From JBFWNG01 sp050251195 (lineage in GTDB: Bacteria > Bdellovibrionota_B > Oligoflexia > Oligoflexales > Oligoflexaceae): a stretch of 64,000 nt of DNA. The position numbers and the translations under genes were made by a program. Of the stretch, positions 44,335-52,761 are shown piece after piece. The notes under the pieces are model-generated. The model worked only from the letters and a program-made list of their open reading frames with translations. It ran no database searches and was not told the origin of the DNA. The stretch lies in assembly GCA_050251195.1 (NCBI GenBank), contig JBFWNG010000008.1:1-64000 (forward strand), in the 5' to 3' direction. The first letter of the stretch is position 1, and each line of letters opens with the position of its first letter.

Positions 44335-45123
44335 TTAAGCTCTAACAGAGCCAATAGTATTCGCGGACTTTTCCATCATCTTGTCAAAATTTGCCGTTGC
44401 CTTCTGATAGGCCTCGTATGCTCGATGAGCGATGATCATTGCGGTCAGGTTCTTTATGGCATTCACGTTGGAACCTTCGAGATATCCCTGCCGAATTGCT
44501 GGTGCTTCCATTCGCGACACATTCTCGTCTGGTCCGGTGTGAAAAAAGTAGTTCTTACCGACCTTTTCGAGCAATTGAGGATCCTCGAATTTCGAAACAA
44601 TCAGCCTGTCGACCAATTGTCCGTCCTGATAGATTTCACCGCCGTTGTTGACGTCGAATTGACCGCTACGAAGATAGATCGCGCCGTTTTCGCCCATCAC
44701 GGGGTGCCCGTTCTTTGTAACAAGAACTCCGTCCTGCGAAAGCGTGAAATCGCCAGCTCTCGAGTATCGAACGCCCTCGTCGGTTTGAACAGTATAGTAT
44801 CCGTCTCCTTCAATCATGAGATCGGTTTTATTATGGGTTGTAATTGCCGGACCTTGTGTATCATCGCGATGAATGCCCGCAATCCCAACGTAATCCATGT
44901 CGTTGCCTTTGAGCGGCATAACATCTGTGAGGTCTTGTTTGTAGTTAGCAGGAGGCAAAGGATCCGTGTAACTTGCGTTAGGCTCCGCGTCAAGCACGGT
45001 GAACGTAACGTTGTCGCCTTTAAAACCGGCGGTGTTCACGTTGGCGAGGTTGTTGGCAATGACGTCCAACGCCTTTTCCTGCGCGATCGCTCCCGACAAT
45101 GCTGAGTAAACGTTGTTAAGCAT
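44335..45123 (-). CDS. flgF: Flagellar proximal rod protein FlgF
   Basis: 262 aa. ALSGAIAQEKALDVIANNLANVNTAGFKGD and the C-terminal EGSNVNAIKNLTAMIIAHRAYEAYQKA (in parts) place it in the rod/hook family; order before flgG supports FlgF. It begins the flgF-to-fliW unit. The 196-nt gap upstream to the ketoacyl synthase stop holds no clear promoter, so read-through from the sigma-28 site at 47121 is possible. Confidence 0.92.
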   Translation of the reverse strand: MLNNVYSALSGAIAQEKALDVIANNLANVNTAGFKGDNVTFTVLDAEPNASYTDPLPPANYKQDLTDVMPLKGNDMDYVGIAGIHRDDTQGPAITTHNKTDLMIEGDGYYTVQTDEGVRYSRAGDFTLSQDGVLVTKNGHPVMGENGAIYLRSGQFDVNNGGEIYQDGQLVDRLIVSKFEDPQLLEKVGKNYFFHTGPDENVSRMEAPAIRQGYLEGSNVNAIKNLTAMIIAHRAYEAYQKATANFDKMMEKSANTIGSVRA

Positions 45124-45319
45124 AAAAAACTTTCAATGATGCCTAAAGATAGTACAGCAAGTTCTGGGCCAAAAAGCTGACTGCAACAAAGTCGGCGATC
45201 GCGATCCGGTTTATTTAGAAAATTTTAGGGATAGTTGTTGATTGCCCAAAATCAAAAGCGTCAGAATTTTCGTGGCAGTTTTTTCCCTACGTCAAAGTTT
45301 GTCGTTTCAAAGCGCCAAT
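45124..45319 (-). other. gap between ketoacyl synthase gene and flgF
   Basis: Nothing coding. On the minus strand a GCCGACTT preceded by two TAAA tetramers at 13 and 17 nt resembles a sigma-28 site with wrong spacing, and TACTAT (near 45155) could be a weak -10. No terminator hairpin separates the two genes. Confidence 0.4.
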
Positions 45320-46510
45320 TTATTGACGAGGCAATCCGATAACAAGGGCGGCTGCGTTACCGCCAAAACCAAGAGCGGTTACCAAACAGATTTTCGCTCT
45401 CTTCAGAGTTCTCGACGCTCGAAGCGGATGCGAGTCATCGAAATACGGGTGATGACTTGTCACGCCGTTGGCGAGATGCTCGGGCGCAAGAACCGCAGAA
45501 ATTGCCCCTGCAGCGCCTAAACTGTGCCCAAATAACCACTTATGAAAGACCGTAGGAACTTCTCTGTCGCCAAAGATTTTTGCGATTGCGGCGTTTTCAG
45601 CCCCGTCGCCTTTTTGCGTACCAGATCCGTGGCCGATGATCATGTCGACGTCGCTTGGCGACAAATTAGCTTGGGTTAAAGCATCTTCAATAGCTTCCGC
45701 CAAGACAGCGCCATCGGCGCTCACTCCCGTCAGACCGATTTGTTCTGTCCTCGCGCCAAATCCTTTAATAACAGCTATCGGTTTGCAACTGGAGGTTGCA
45801 GCTTCTATGGCAAGAATCGCACCCGCTTGTGACAACACAAGCCCTGTTCGCTCCGGGTGCGAAGGCTTAACAAGATAAGGGCCACCGCTTTCGTGTGCGT
45901 ATACCCTTGCCGTCTTAAGCATGGATACCATGAAGGGGCTTACAGCGGTGTCGACGCCGCCAACCAACATCCTTTGAGCAAAACCAGATTTGACAGCCAA
46001 AAATCCCATACCGATAGCTTCGAGGCCCGAAGCGCAGGTTGCCGAAACGGCAAGCGCTAACCCGGTACAACCGAAGTGTCTTGCCACTGCTGCGGAAAGC
46101 GCGTTTGAAGTTGTTACCGGACTTGTATGCGGAAAGATCTTGGAATCCAAACAATACGACTTCACGCTACTTTCAAGCTTCTCCCAAGGACCGCGAGAGG
46201 AGCCAATGATGACCCCCAAAGTTTTGGGATCGGCTTGCGACTCTTCAAGCGCGATTCGACTGCACAACACGGCAAGTATCGCCGCATCGTCTTGGTGATG
46301 AAGGTACTTGCTGCTCTTGCGGCAAACCGCCATCTCCCGCTCTACGTCACGGGCGATTTTGCCAACAACGTTTCCCTCATATTCGCTAAAATGAGCTTCA
46401 TAACCGAACAGACGTTGCCAATTATCCTCAACGCCAAGCCCGGCGCAGGTTGCCAAAGATCTGCCTGTGACATAAACTTCCATGAACGGGGTTATACTGC
46501 TTTGGGACAT
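45320..46510 (-). CDS. Beta-ketoacyl-ACP synthase (FabF/KAS II-like)
   Basis: 396 aa. The Cys-His-His triad is in place: C159 in SATCASG, H294 in GHGSGTQKGD and H329 in KWLFGHSLGAAG with K324. The thiolase fold extends over the whole length, close to FabF size. It elongates acyl-ACP chains, or condenses in a secondary pathway. It stands apart from acpP, fabD and fabG, and instead follows a lipoprotein gene with a strong sigma-28 promoter and precedes flgF. A role in flagellum-linked lipid or a secondary fatty acid is possible but unproven. Confidence 0.88.
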   Translation of the reverse strand: MSQSSITPFMEVYVTGRSLATCAGLGVEDNWQRLFGYEAHFSEYEGNVVGKIARDVEREMAVCRKSSKYLHHQDDAAILAVLCSRIALEESQADPKTLGVIIGSSRGPWEKLESSVKSYCLDSKIFPHTSPVTTSNALSAAVARHFGCTGLALAVSATCASGLEAIGMGFLAVKSGFAQRMLVGGVDTAVSPFMVSMLKTARVYAHESGGPYLVKPSHPERTGLVLSQAGAILAIEAATSSCKPIAVIKGFGARTEQIGLTGVSADGAVLAEAIEDALTQANLSPSDVDMIIGHGSGTQKGDGAENAAIAKIFGDREVPTVFHKWLFGHSLGAAGAISAVLAPEHLANGVTSHHPYFDDSHPLRASRTLKRAKICLVTALGFGGNAAALVIGLPRQ

Positions 46511-46537
46511 TATCTGGGAAGGTGTTTTTGACCTAGG

Positions 46538-47092
46538 TCACTTCGGCACTCGCCTTTCAACGATCTCATAGCGAAGAGCATCTACTGCGTTTTTCACGCC
46601 CACGACGGTATAAGAATCTGGGCCGTCGTCGATGCAAAAGGTGACCTTAAAACCAGGATAGTCTTGCTCAAAAACTTGCCGAAGCTGAGTTTTCTGATTG
46701 GGTGCAAAGAGGTCGGCAAAAGCCGATTCCGGAGTCGGTTGCGTTAAGTTGTCCAGCGTGCAATCATCAAGGGTCAGGAAAAGCGGCCTAGTGGTGCAAC
46801 TAAACGAGCTCAGATCGTAGTAAAAGCCTTGCCAATTGGGATGCAACGGATTCGGGAGTTGGGCGCATTCGTCGATCTCAGCCTGGATCGCCAGCCTCGT
46901 CTGCTCGTCCGGAGAAATGTCCTGGCTTTGAGCAATGACTTCGTTGTCATTTACCTTCGTCTTTTTACCGCCGTTATTATTTTCTTCATCTTGCGTGGTA
47001 TCGTTGTCCTCGTAGAGCTCGGGATTGGGCGCAGGCTGGTTACCGCCGCAACCAAGCAATATCATGAATAACAATAGCGATACCGCGCGCAT
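46538..47092 (-). CDS. Predicted lipoprotein in sigma-28 unit
   Basis: 184 aa from the ATG at 47092, with AGGA eight bases upstream. The signal MRAVSLLLFMILLGC15 ends in a lipobox. A polar Asn/Asp/Glu linker (residues 20-50) leads to a compact domain with five cysteines, perhaps two disulphides (C at ECAQL, SCTTR, DCTLD, TFCID). I recognise no family. A near-perfect sigma-28 promoter lies about 30 nt upstream, and the ketoacyl synthase gene follows 27 nt downstream. Confidence 0.7.
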   Translation of the reverse strand: MRAVSLLLFMILLGCGGNQPAPNPELYEDNDTTQDEENNNGGKKTKVNDNEVIAQSQDISPDEQTRLAIQAEIDECAQLPNPLHPNWQGFYYDLSSFSCTTRPLFLTLDDCTLDNLTQPTPESAFADLFAPNQKTQLRQVFEQDYPGFKVTFCIDDGPDSYTVVGVKNAVDALRYEIVERRVPK

Positions 47093-47120
47093 TAATTCAT
47101 CCTGTGTATAACCTGTTGGC

Positions 47121-47148
47121 TTATCGGCAAAAATAGCCAAAAACTTTA
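47121..47148 (-). promoter_or_regulatory. sigma-28 (FliA) promoter
   Basis: Minus-strand TAAAGTTT (47148-47141), 12-nt spacer, GCCGATAA (47128-47121). Both boxes match the enterobacterial FliA consensus exactly; only the spacer is one longer than 11. It is placed about 30 nt before the lipoprotein ATG. Confidence 0.75.
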
Positions 47149-47294
47149 TACAGATCAGCAAATTACCTTTTTTTTATTGGAAAACAGCCAATTACGCAGG
47201 CCTCAGCTGCGCGCAGAATGACCACCCGACGAGACTCCCACAAAAAGGGCCGGTTGGGAGGCCGGATCGCGCGAGATGCATGAGAAGTTTTATC

Positions 47295-47332
47295 GAAAAC
47301 AAAAGAGCTTCTTCCGTAAGAAAGAAGCTCTT
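47295..47332 (-). terminator. Rho-independent terminator of fliC
   Basis: Minus-strand AAGAGCTTCTT / AAGAAGCTCTT, a perfect 11-bp stem (47332-47303) with an 8-nt loop, followed by TTTTGTTTT (47302-47295). It begins 22 bases after the fliC stop. Confidence 0.9.
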
Positions 47333-47353
47333 ATATTTCACTGTAATTACAAT

Positions 47354-48277
47354 TTATTGCAGGAGTTTAAGTGCGACGTTCGGCAACTGGTTGGCCTGGG
47401 TCAATACAGACGCACCGGACTGGGTAAGTATGCTTGCTTGAGTGTACTCGGCGGTTTCGTAGGCATAATCCGCGTCTTTGATACGAGATTTTGCGGCACC
47501 TAAACCTTCAACCCCGATAGCAAGATTTCGATCGGTTGACTCGAGCCTGCTTTGCAACGATCCGATGGTTCCTCGGAATGAAGCGATCTTGTTGAGGGCC
47601 TGGTCCAAAACGTTGATGGTGTTTTGCGCGGCAACCTTGGTGTCGATTCTCGTGCCGGAATCGTTCTGAGCACTGCCCAATTCGAGTGAGTTCTCGCCTT
47701 CAGTCGAAGCGTTCATTCCGCCAAAGTCCATTCTAATAATGTTGACGGGGTTAGGTCGATCCAGCGAGTCGGATTGAATCAAATAGTCCTTGCCGACTTG
47801 AACCTCCATAGGCCAGCCGTTCTGCTCCATCGCCATTTCAGGATCAAGTTCTTTCTTGCCGACGAGGAGACGGGTTCCGTTGAACTCTGTTGATAAAGCA
47901 ATCCTGTCGACCTCGTCTTTGAGCTGCATAAATTCACGGTTCAGGTAGTCGCGCTCTCTTCCGCCGACCGTATCTGACGCCGCCTGGATGGAAAGCTCCC
48001 GAAGGCGGATAGCAATGTTATTGATTTCCTCAAGACCGCCCTCAGCAACCTGTAACAACGAAACGCCGTCGTTGGCATTCCGTCGAGCTTGGTTCAACGA
48101 TCGAATGTCGGCTCTTAAGCCTTCGGAGATTGCCATACCAGCGGCATCATCGGCTGCCCTGTTGATTCGGTAACCTGAGGCCAACTTTTCCATGTGCCGA
48201 GAGGCTTTATCAGTCGACTGAGCCAAGTTTCTTTGTGCAACAAGAGACTGAATATTGGTCCTAATCCTTAGACCCAT
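47354..48277 (-). CDS. fliC: Flagellin
   Basis: 307 aa. The conserved N-terminal D0/D1 region (RIRTNIQSLVAQRNLAQS ... LASGYRINRAADDAAGMAISEGLRA) and the C-terminal D1/D0 region (IKDADYAYETAEYTQASILTQSG ... QLPNVALKLLQ) flank a short variable centre, giving a compact flagellin. AAGGA lies eight bases before the ATG. The 65-nt gap to the upstream RibD_C gene has no sigma-28 or sigma-54 site I can find, so the promoter may lie within that gene. Confidence 0.96.
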   Translation of the reverse strand: MGLRIRTNIQSLVAQRNLAQSTDKASRHMEKLASGYRINRAADDAAGMAISEGLRADIRSLNQARRNANDGVSLLQVAEGGLEEINNIAIRLRELSIQAASDTVGGRERDYLNREFMQLKDEVDRIALSTEFNGTRLLVGKKELDPEMAMEQNGWPMEVQVGKDYLIQSDSLDRPNPVNIIRMDFGGMNASTEGENSLELGSAQNDSGTRIDTKVAAQNTINVLDQALNKIASFRGTIGSLQSRLESTDRNLAIGVEGLGAAKSRIKDADYAYETAEYTQASILTQSGASVLTQANQLPNVALKLLQ

Positions 48278-48342
48278 AAGACATCCTTTCGCAGCTGCGG
48301 GAGGCTACAAAATGGCGAACCTAACCTACCACGCCAAGATCA

Positions 48343-48984
48343 CTAATTTTTAAGGACTTCATAGTTCAAGAATACATAACTTTTCCTCTGATGGGAAGAG
48401 ATGAGTCTAAATTTGACATCATTCCCGCCAGTTGGATCAATTAATTCAGGCGTCTGCGCCTTTCTTATATAGAGAGGAGCCAGCGTCAGCCATAGCTCGT
48501 CAACGAGGTTTCGATCGTAAAAGAGCTTATTGATACGCCCGCCGCCGAAAAGCAGGAGGCGAGAGAAATGACGTCGCTGGGCGTCTTCCAGTATCCTTGC
48601 GATGAGGTCGTCATCGCTCCGAGCCGCGAGAGTCGCTATGTTGCCGGTAGCTGCTGGCCCAAGGGGTAGCGGTTGATGGGAGCACATGATGCGCGGAACG
48701 TCGTTTTGTCGCCAAAATTCGATATCGAGCGGAAGCGGACTCTGGGAAAGAACGTACCAGGCAGGAAATCCCCCCGCCCTTTTCGGCTCGGCAATACAGC
48801 GACCGTTTGCACGGATCGAACTGGCGCCTACGATCACGGCGTCACATTGCGAGATTTGATCCTTGAGATGTTCCTGATCTTCGGATGAACTTAAGCCGCT
48901 GTCGACGCGTTTCTTGTCACCCTCGAGCGAAGACCCCCCGATTCTCCCATTAAGGCTGGAGGCCATGACGTTGATGATGCGCAT
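48343..48984 (-). CDS. RibD C-terminal-domain (DHFR-like) reductase
   Basis: 213 aa. MRIINVMASSLNGRIG, then CDAVIVGASSIRANG and LLLFGGGRINKLFYDRNLVDELWLTLAPL (in parts) match the RibD_C reductase domain, which reduces a ribosylamino-pyrimidine in riboflavin synthesis. The deaminase half of RibD is absent, so it may act in another NADPH-dependent reduction. It lies 16 bases after carD and ahead of fliC. Confidence 0.85.
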   Translation of the reverse strand: MRIINVMASSLNGRIGGSSLEGDKKRVDSGLSSSEDQEHLKDQISQCDAVIVGASSIRANGRCIAEPKRAGGFPAWYVLSQSPLPLDIEFWRQNDVPRIMCSHQPLPLGPAATGNIATLAARSDDDLIARILEDAQRRHFSRLLLFGGGRINKLFYDRNLVDELWLTLAPLYIRKAQTPELIDPTGGNDVKFRLISSHQRKSYVFLNYEVLKN

Positions 48985-49000
48985 TCAAAGCTCGAGCGAC

Positions 49001-49483
49001 TTAATGTGGAAGCAGAATCTGGTTCAGTTGTTCTTCGACGCGGCTGCATTCGGAAGCCGTTGCGGCACTAATCTCGTCCACGAGACGTTCCTTGGCTTTT
49101 TCGAGCATCTCCTTTTCGCCAAAGGAAAGCTCTTTCTCACTCTTAAGGCGGCTCAGATCTCTGAGGACCTCGGCCATTTCGTAAAGTGATCCAGATTTGA
49201 TTTTCTCGGAAAGTTCTTTTTTCCGACGATTCCAAACAACAGAATAGACGTTGCTTGGACTCTTTAGTATAGAATAGACTTTATCAATTTCGCGGTTGGT
49301 CACTAGGTCCCGTACGACAGCGCTTTCAGCACCTTTTGGAAACCTAACGATAAGACCTGTTGAGCAAATCTTGAGGAGGTAGTAATCTTGCGGCCCGCCA
49401 CCATAGTTCTTGGTTTCTATGCCGCTAATGATGCCTACGCCGTGCGTCTTGTGAACTAGTTTATCCCCAGTTTTAAGAGCCAT
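49001..49483 (-). CDS. carD: CarD-family transcriptional regulator
   Basis: 160 aa from the ATG at 49483. The N-terminal Tudor-like RNA-polymerase-binding domain (GDKLVHKTHGVGIISGIE ... YYLLKI) and the helical C-terminal DNA-contacting half are complete. CarD stabilises open promoter complexes, for example at rRNA promoters in mycobacteria. It has its own strong promoter with a leader of about 140 nt. Confidence 0.9.
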   Translation of the reverse strand: MALKTGDKLVHKTHGVGIISGIETKNYGGGPQDYYLLKICSTGLIVRFPKGAESAVVRDLVTNREIDKVYSILKSPSNVYSVVWNRRKKELSEKIKSGSLYEMAEVLRDLSRLKSEKELSFGEKEMLEKAKERLVDEISAATASECSRVEEQLNQILLPH

Positions 49484-49882
49484 ATAATACCCCAAGGTTT
49501 TTTAAAATATGAAGAAATGAAATCCGAAAACAAGATGCTGTGTACTGAGAGTGGAAAGTCGGCGTCAAATCAAATGAATTGATGCGTAAACCGCGCGCTA
49601 TAACGAGTACAACAAAAAGCACATCGCTGCGATTCTACTCCTTTTTCCGCAAATGTCAAATGAACAGGTGTTTTTCCTTTTCTTTTAGCTAGTTATGTAT
49701 TAACCTCGCTCGCGGTTTTTGGCTGGAACCTACGCCGTTATCCCCAACCGGGCAGTAACAGCTTGCAAAGGTTCTAGGTTTCAGTTATTTTCCCCTTTCG
49801 TCGACAGAGATTTATCGATTTTTAAAGACCAGTCGGCACGTTAACAATCTGTTTATATTATGTATTTTCATAAGGATTCCGA
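49484..49882. other. 400-nt divergent intergenic region between carD and rpsO
   Basis: No gene. It contains the carD promoter (49632-49659) and a leader of about 140 nt on the minus strand. On the plus strand the rpsO side ends in an AT-rich stretch with TATATTATG near 49855-49863 that could be the rpsO -10, but no fitting -35 is seen. No tRNA or other RNA gene recognised. Confidence 0.5.
49632..49659 (-). promoter_or_regulatory. sigma-70 promoter of carD
   Basis: Minus-strand TTGACA (49659-49654), 16-nt spacer, TAGAAT (49637-49632). Near-consensus, with a predicted start near 49625. Confidence 0.7.
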
Positions 49883-50152
49883 ATGGCACTGAATTTTGAG
49901 CAAAAGCAAGACTTAATCAAAAAGTTTGCAAAAAGTCCTACGAACACCGGCGCGCCGGAAGTTCAAATCGCACTTCTGACCAAACGTCTTGAGAAGTTGA
50001 ACGACCATTTTAAAGCTCACGAAAAAGACAACCATTCTCGAATGGGCTTGCTGCGCCTCGTAGGTCAGCGACGTCGATTGCTGAAATTTCTACAAAATTC
50101 CAATCCCCAATCTTACAAAAAGCTTATTGAAGATCTTGGTATCCGAAAATAG
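49883..50152 (+). CDS. rpsO: 30S ribosomal protein S15
   Basis: 89 aa. LNFEQKQDLIKKFAKSPTNTGAPEVQIALLTKRL, then HEKDNHSRMGLLRLVGQRRRLLKFL (in parts), is S15 over its full length. AAGGA precedes the ATG. Followed by pnp, as in most bacteria. Confidence 0.97.
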   Translation: MALNFEQKQDLIKKFAKSPTNTGAPEVQIALLTKRLEKLNDHFKAHEKDNHSRMGLLRLVGQRRRLLKFLQNSNPQSYKKLIEDLGIRK

Positions 50153-50235
50153 TTTGATTGCGGGTCTATTATTCTACTCTTCATTCCTTGTCTGTGATGA
50201 GGCTCTGAAGTCACTGTTTTCCTCAAGGACTTATT

Positions 50236-52326
50236 ATGTCAATTGTTAAAGAAGTTGAAATTGGCGGAAAAACGATTAAGTTCGAGTTCCAAAAATACGC
50301 TAAGCTAACCAATGGTTCCGTTATGGTGTCCTGCGGCGACACCCAAGTACTTGTCACCGTGTGTGCCAGCGAAAAACCGAAAGAAGGTCAAGACTTCTTT
50401 CCGTTGACTGTTGATTACATCGAAAAATTTTATGCCGCCGGTAGAATCCCCGGCGGTTTTATTAAGCGCGAAACGAAACCTAGCGATAGAGAAGCGCTCA
50501 CAGCACGTGTCATTGATCGTCCTTTACGACCTTGTTTCCCTGAAGAATATCTTTGTGAAACGCATATCGTATGTACAGTGGTGTCGCTCGATCCTCAGCA
50601 TCATCCTGCGCCTTTGGCTCTGCTCGGAGCCAGCACGGCTCTCATGATTAGCGACATACCTTTCAATGGACCTGTTGCATCTGTTCGCCTTGGACTTAGA
50701 GACGGCGAATTCGTACAAGATCCTTCCGAGAGCGAAGGACTCGATCTTGATCTCAACCTAGGCGCGAATCCAGACGCGATATTGATGGTTGAAGCAGGCG
50801 CCAATTTTCTTTCCGAAGAAAAAATGCTTGAGGCCATCACGCACGGTCACAAACTCATGGCTCCATTGTTCAAATTTCAAAAGGATATGGCGCGCGAAAT
50901 TGGCAAACCAAAAAGAGAGCTTTCGACAGAAAGTCTCGCCAATGAGCTTTACGAGCAAATCCCAAGTTCGATCAAAGGTCGTGTAAGAGATGCATTCTCC
51001 TCGACTTCTAAAAAAGATCGAAGTGCTGCTATAGGCAGCATCGCGGAAGAACTTGCAAAGGAACTAAACCCGGACCAAGATTCTAAGAGAGCCTCGGCCC
51101 TTAAAGGTGCGTTTGAAAGGCTTTTGTATGTCACCATGCGCGCGATGATACTTGACGACAAGCGACGAATCGACGGACGATCGTTTACAGACATTCGAAA
51201 AATCACTTGCGAGGTTGGAGTACTTAAAAGAACCCACGGTTCGGCGCTCTTTACCCGAGGTGAAACTCAATCGCTTTCCACGACAACGTTGGGCTCAAGT
51301 GACGACGAACAAAAACTTGATTCGATCATGAACGTCGGACCAAGCTCCAAGAGATTTATGCTCCATTATAACTTCCCGCCGTACTCTGTAGGGGAAGCAA
51401 GGCCCATGAGAGCGCCTGGTCGACGTGAAATTGGCCACGGCAACTTGGCGGAAAAGGCGCTTTTACCAGTTCTTCCTCCGGCAAATAAGTTTGGATACTC
51501 TATACGCCTCGTTTCGGAGATCTTGGAGTCAAACGGATCTTCTTCTATGGCGACTGTTTGCGCGGGAACCATGGCGCTTTACAATGCTGGCGTTCCGCTC
51601 CTTCAACCCGTTGCCGGTATTGCGATGGGTCTGGTGAAAGAAGGCGACAAATATGCAGTTCTGTCTGACATCCTCGGCGACGAAGATCACTTGGGTGACA
51701 TGGACTTTAAGGTTGCGGGCGGCCGAGAAGGTATCACCGCACTTCAAATGGATATAAAGATCGGCGGTGTGTCGAGAGAAATTCTTGGAAAAGCTCTTGA
51801 TCAGGCTAAACAAGGACGTCTTCACATTCTCGACAAGATTGTTGCGGTTATCGATGCTCCAAGCGACCTCAGCGAGTTCGCGCCTCGAATCTTCACGATG
51901 AAAATTAAAGAAGACAAGATTCGTGACGTTATCGGCCCAGGCGGCAAAACAATCCGCGGGATCATTGCGGATACCGGCGTTAAAATCGACATTTCGGATG
52001 ACGGTACAGTCAACATTGTTTCCCCAACCAGTTCCGCTGCTGAAAACGTGAAGAACATAATCCGTTCTATTACGTCAGAACCGGAAGTTGGCGCGATCCA
52101 ATTAGGAAAAGTGAAACGCATCGTTGACTTCGGCGCGTTTGTTGAACTCCGACCAGGACTTGAAGGGTTGCTCCACATATCGCAACTCGACAACAAGCGT
52201 ATCGATAAAGTCACTGACGTTCTTTCCGAAGGAGAGGAAGTTCTGGTGAAAATTATCGAAGTCGATAAGCAAGGCAGAGTCAAGTTGAGCCGCAAAGAGG
52301 CGCTCGGCAAAAAACCAACGCCGTAG
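50236..52326 (+). CDS. pnp: Polyribonucleotide nucleotidyltransferase (PNPase)
   Basis: 696 aa. Two RNase PH domains (FFPLTVDYIEKFYAAGRIPGGFIKRE in the first, FTRGETQSLSTTTLGSSDDEQ in the second, quoted in parts), then the KH domain with IGPGGKTIRGI and a C-terminal S1 domain. It degrades RNA 3'-5' with phosphate. AAGGA lies seven bases before the ATG. Confidence 0.97.
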   Translation: MSIVKEVEIGGKTIKFEFQKYAKLTNGSVMVSCGDTQVLVTVCASEKPKEGQDFFPLTVDYIEKFYAAGRIPGGFIKRETKPSDREALTARVIDRPLRPCFPEEYLCETHIVCTVVSLDPQHHPAPLALLGASTALMISDIPFNGPVASVRLGLRDGEFVQDPSESEGLDLDLNLGANPDAILMVEAGANFLSEEKMLEAITHGHKLMAPLFKFQKDMAREIGKPKRELSTESLANELYEQIPSSIKGRVRDAFSSTSKKDRSAAIGSIAEELAKELNPDQDSKRASALKGAFERLLYVTMRAMILDDKRRIDGRSFTDIRKITCEVGVLKRTHGSALFTRGETQSLSTTTLGSSDDEQKLDSIMNVGPSSKRFMLHYNFPPYSVGEARPMRAPGRREIGHGNLAEKALLPVLPPANKFGYSIRLVSEILESNGSSSMATVCAGTMALYNAGVPLLQPVAGIAMGLVKEGDKYAVLSDILGDEDHLGDMDFKVAGGREGITALQMDIKIGGVSREILGKALDQAKQGRLHILDKIVAVIDAPSDLSEFAPRIFTMKIKEDKIRDVIGPGGKTIRGIIADTGVKIDISDDGTVNIVSPTSSAAENVKNIIRSITSEPEVGAIQLGKVKRIVDFGAFVELRPGLEGLLHISQLDNKRIDKVTDVLSEGEEVLVKIIEVDKQGRVKLSRKEALGKKPTP

Positions 52327-52332
52327 ATACTC

Positions 52333-52761
52333 ATGATAGAATTACGATACAACGAAGACTTGCAACCAGCGTATATGTCCCAACATAGCTCTGGTTGCGA
52401 TTTGCGCTCGAAGATCAGTATCGAAATTTGGCCTAGAAAAATCGTTCTTGTTCCGACAAGCGTTTTTATCAGCCATGTCGAGTGGGAAAAGGTTCCTGAA
52501 GGGTTCGTTCCCGAGATACAGATTCGAGCACGATCCGGATTGGCCCTCCGACATGGAATTGGATTGCCGAACGGCGTTGGCACAATCGACGCTGACTACC
52601 GCGATGAGATTTCCGTGATACTTACAAACTTTTCCGATATGCCTTACACCATCCAACAAGGTGAGAGAATAGCACAAATGGTGCTTAATTTGGTGCCGCG
52701 TTTTCCTAACCTTCCGACGCTAGGCACGCGAACAGGCGGGTTTGGATCCACGGGTCGTTAG
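52333..52761 (+). CDS. dut: Deoxyuridine triphosphatase
   Basis: 142 aa, trimeric dUTPase type. Motifs SGCDLRS, RARSGLALRHGIGL, GTIDADYRDEI, GERIAQMV and the C-terminal TGGFGSTG are all present. It removes dUTP and supplies dUMP. Only six bases after pnp; overlaps the convergent glycosyltransferase gene by four bases. Confidence 0.95.
   Translation: MIELRYNEDLQPAYMSQHSSGCDLRSKISIEIWPRKIVLVPTSVFISHVEWEKVPEGFVPEIQIRARSGLALRHGIGLPNGVGTIDADYRDEISVILTNFSDMPYTIQQGERIAQMVLNLVPRFPNLPTLGTRTGGFGSTGR

Noticed and set aside
45124..45319. Sigma-28-like GCCGACTT with TAAA upstream of flgF
   Set aside because: Spacing is 13 or 17 nt instead of 15-16 and the -10 is weak.
48278..48342. TTGGCGTG resembling a sigma-54 -24 box before fliC
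   Set aside because: No GC at the required 10-base distance.
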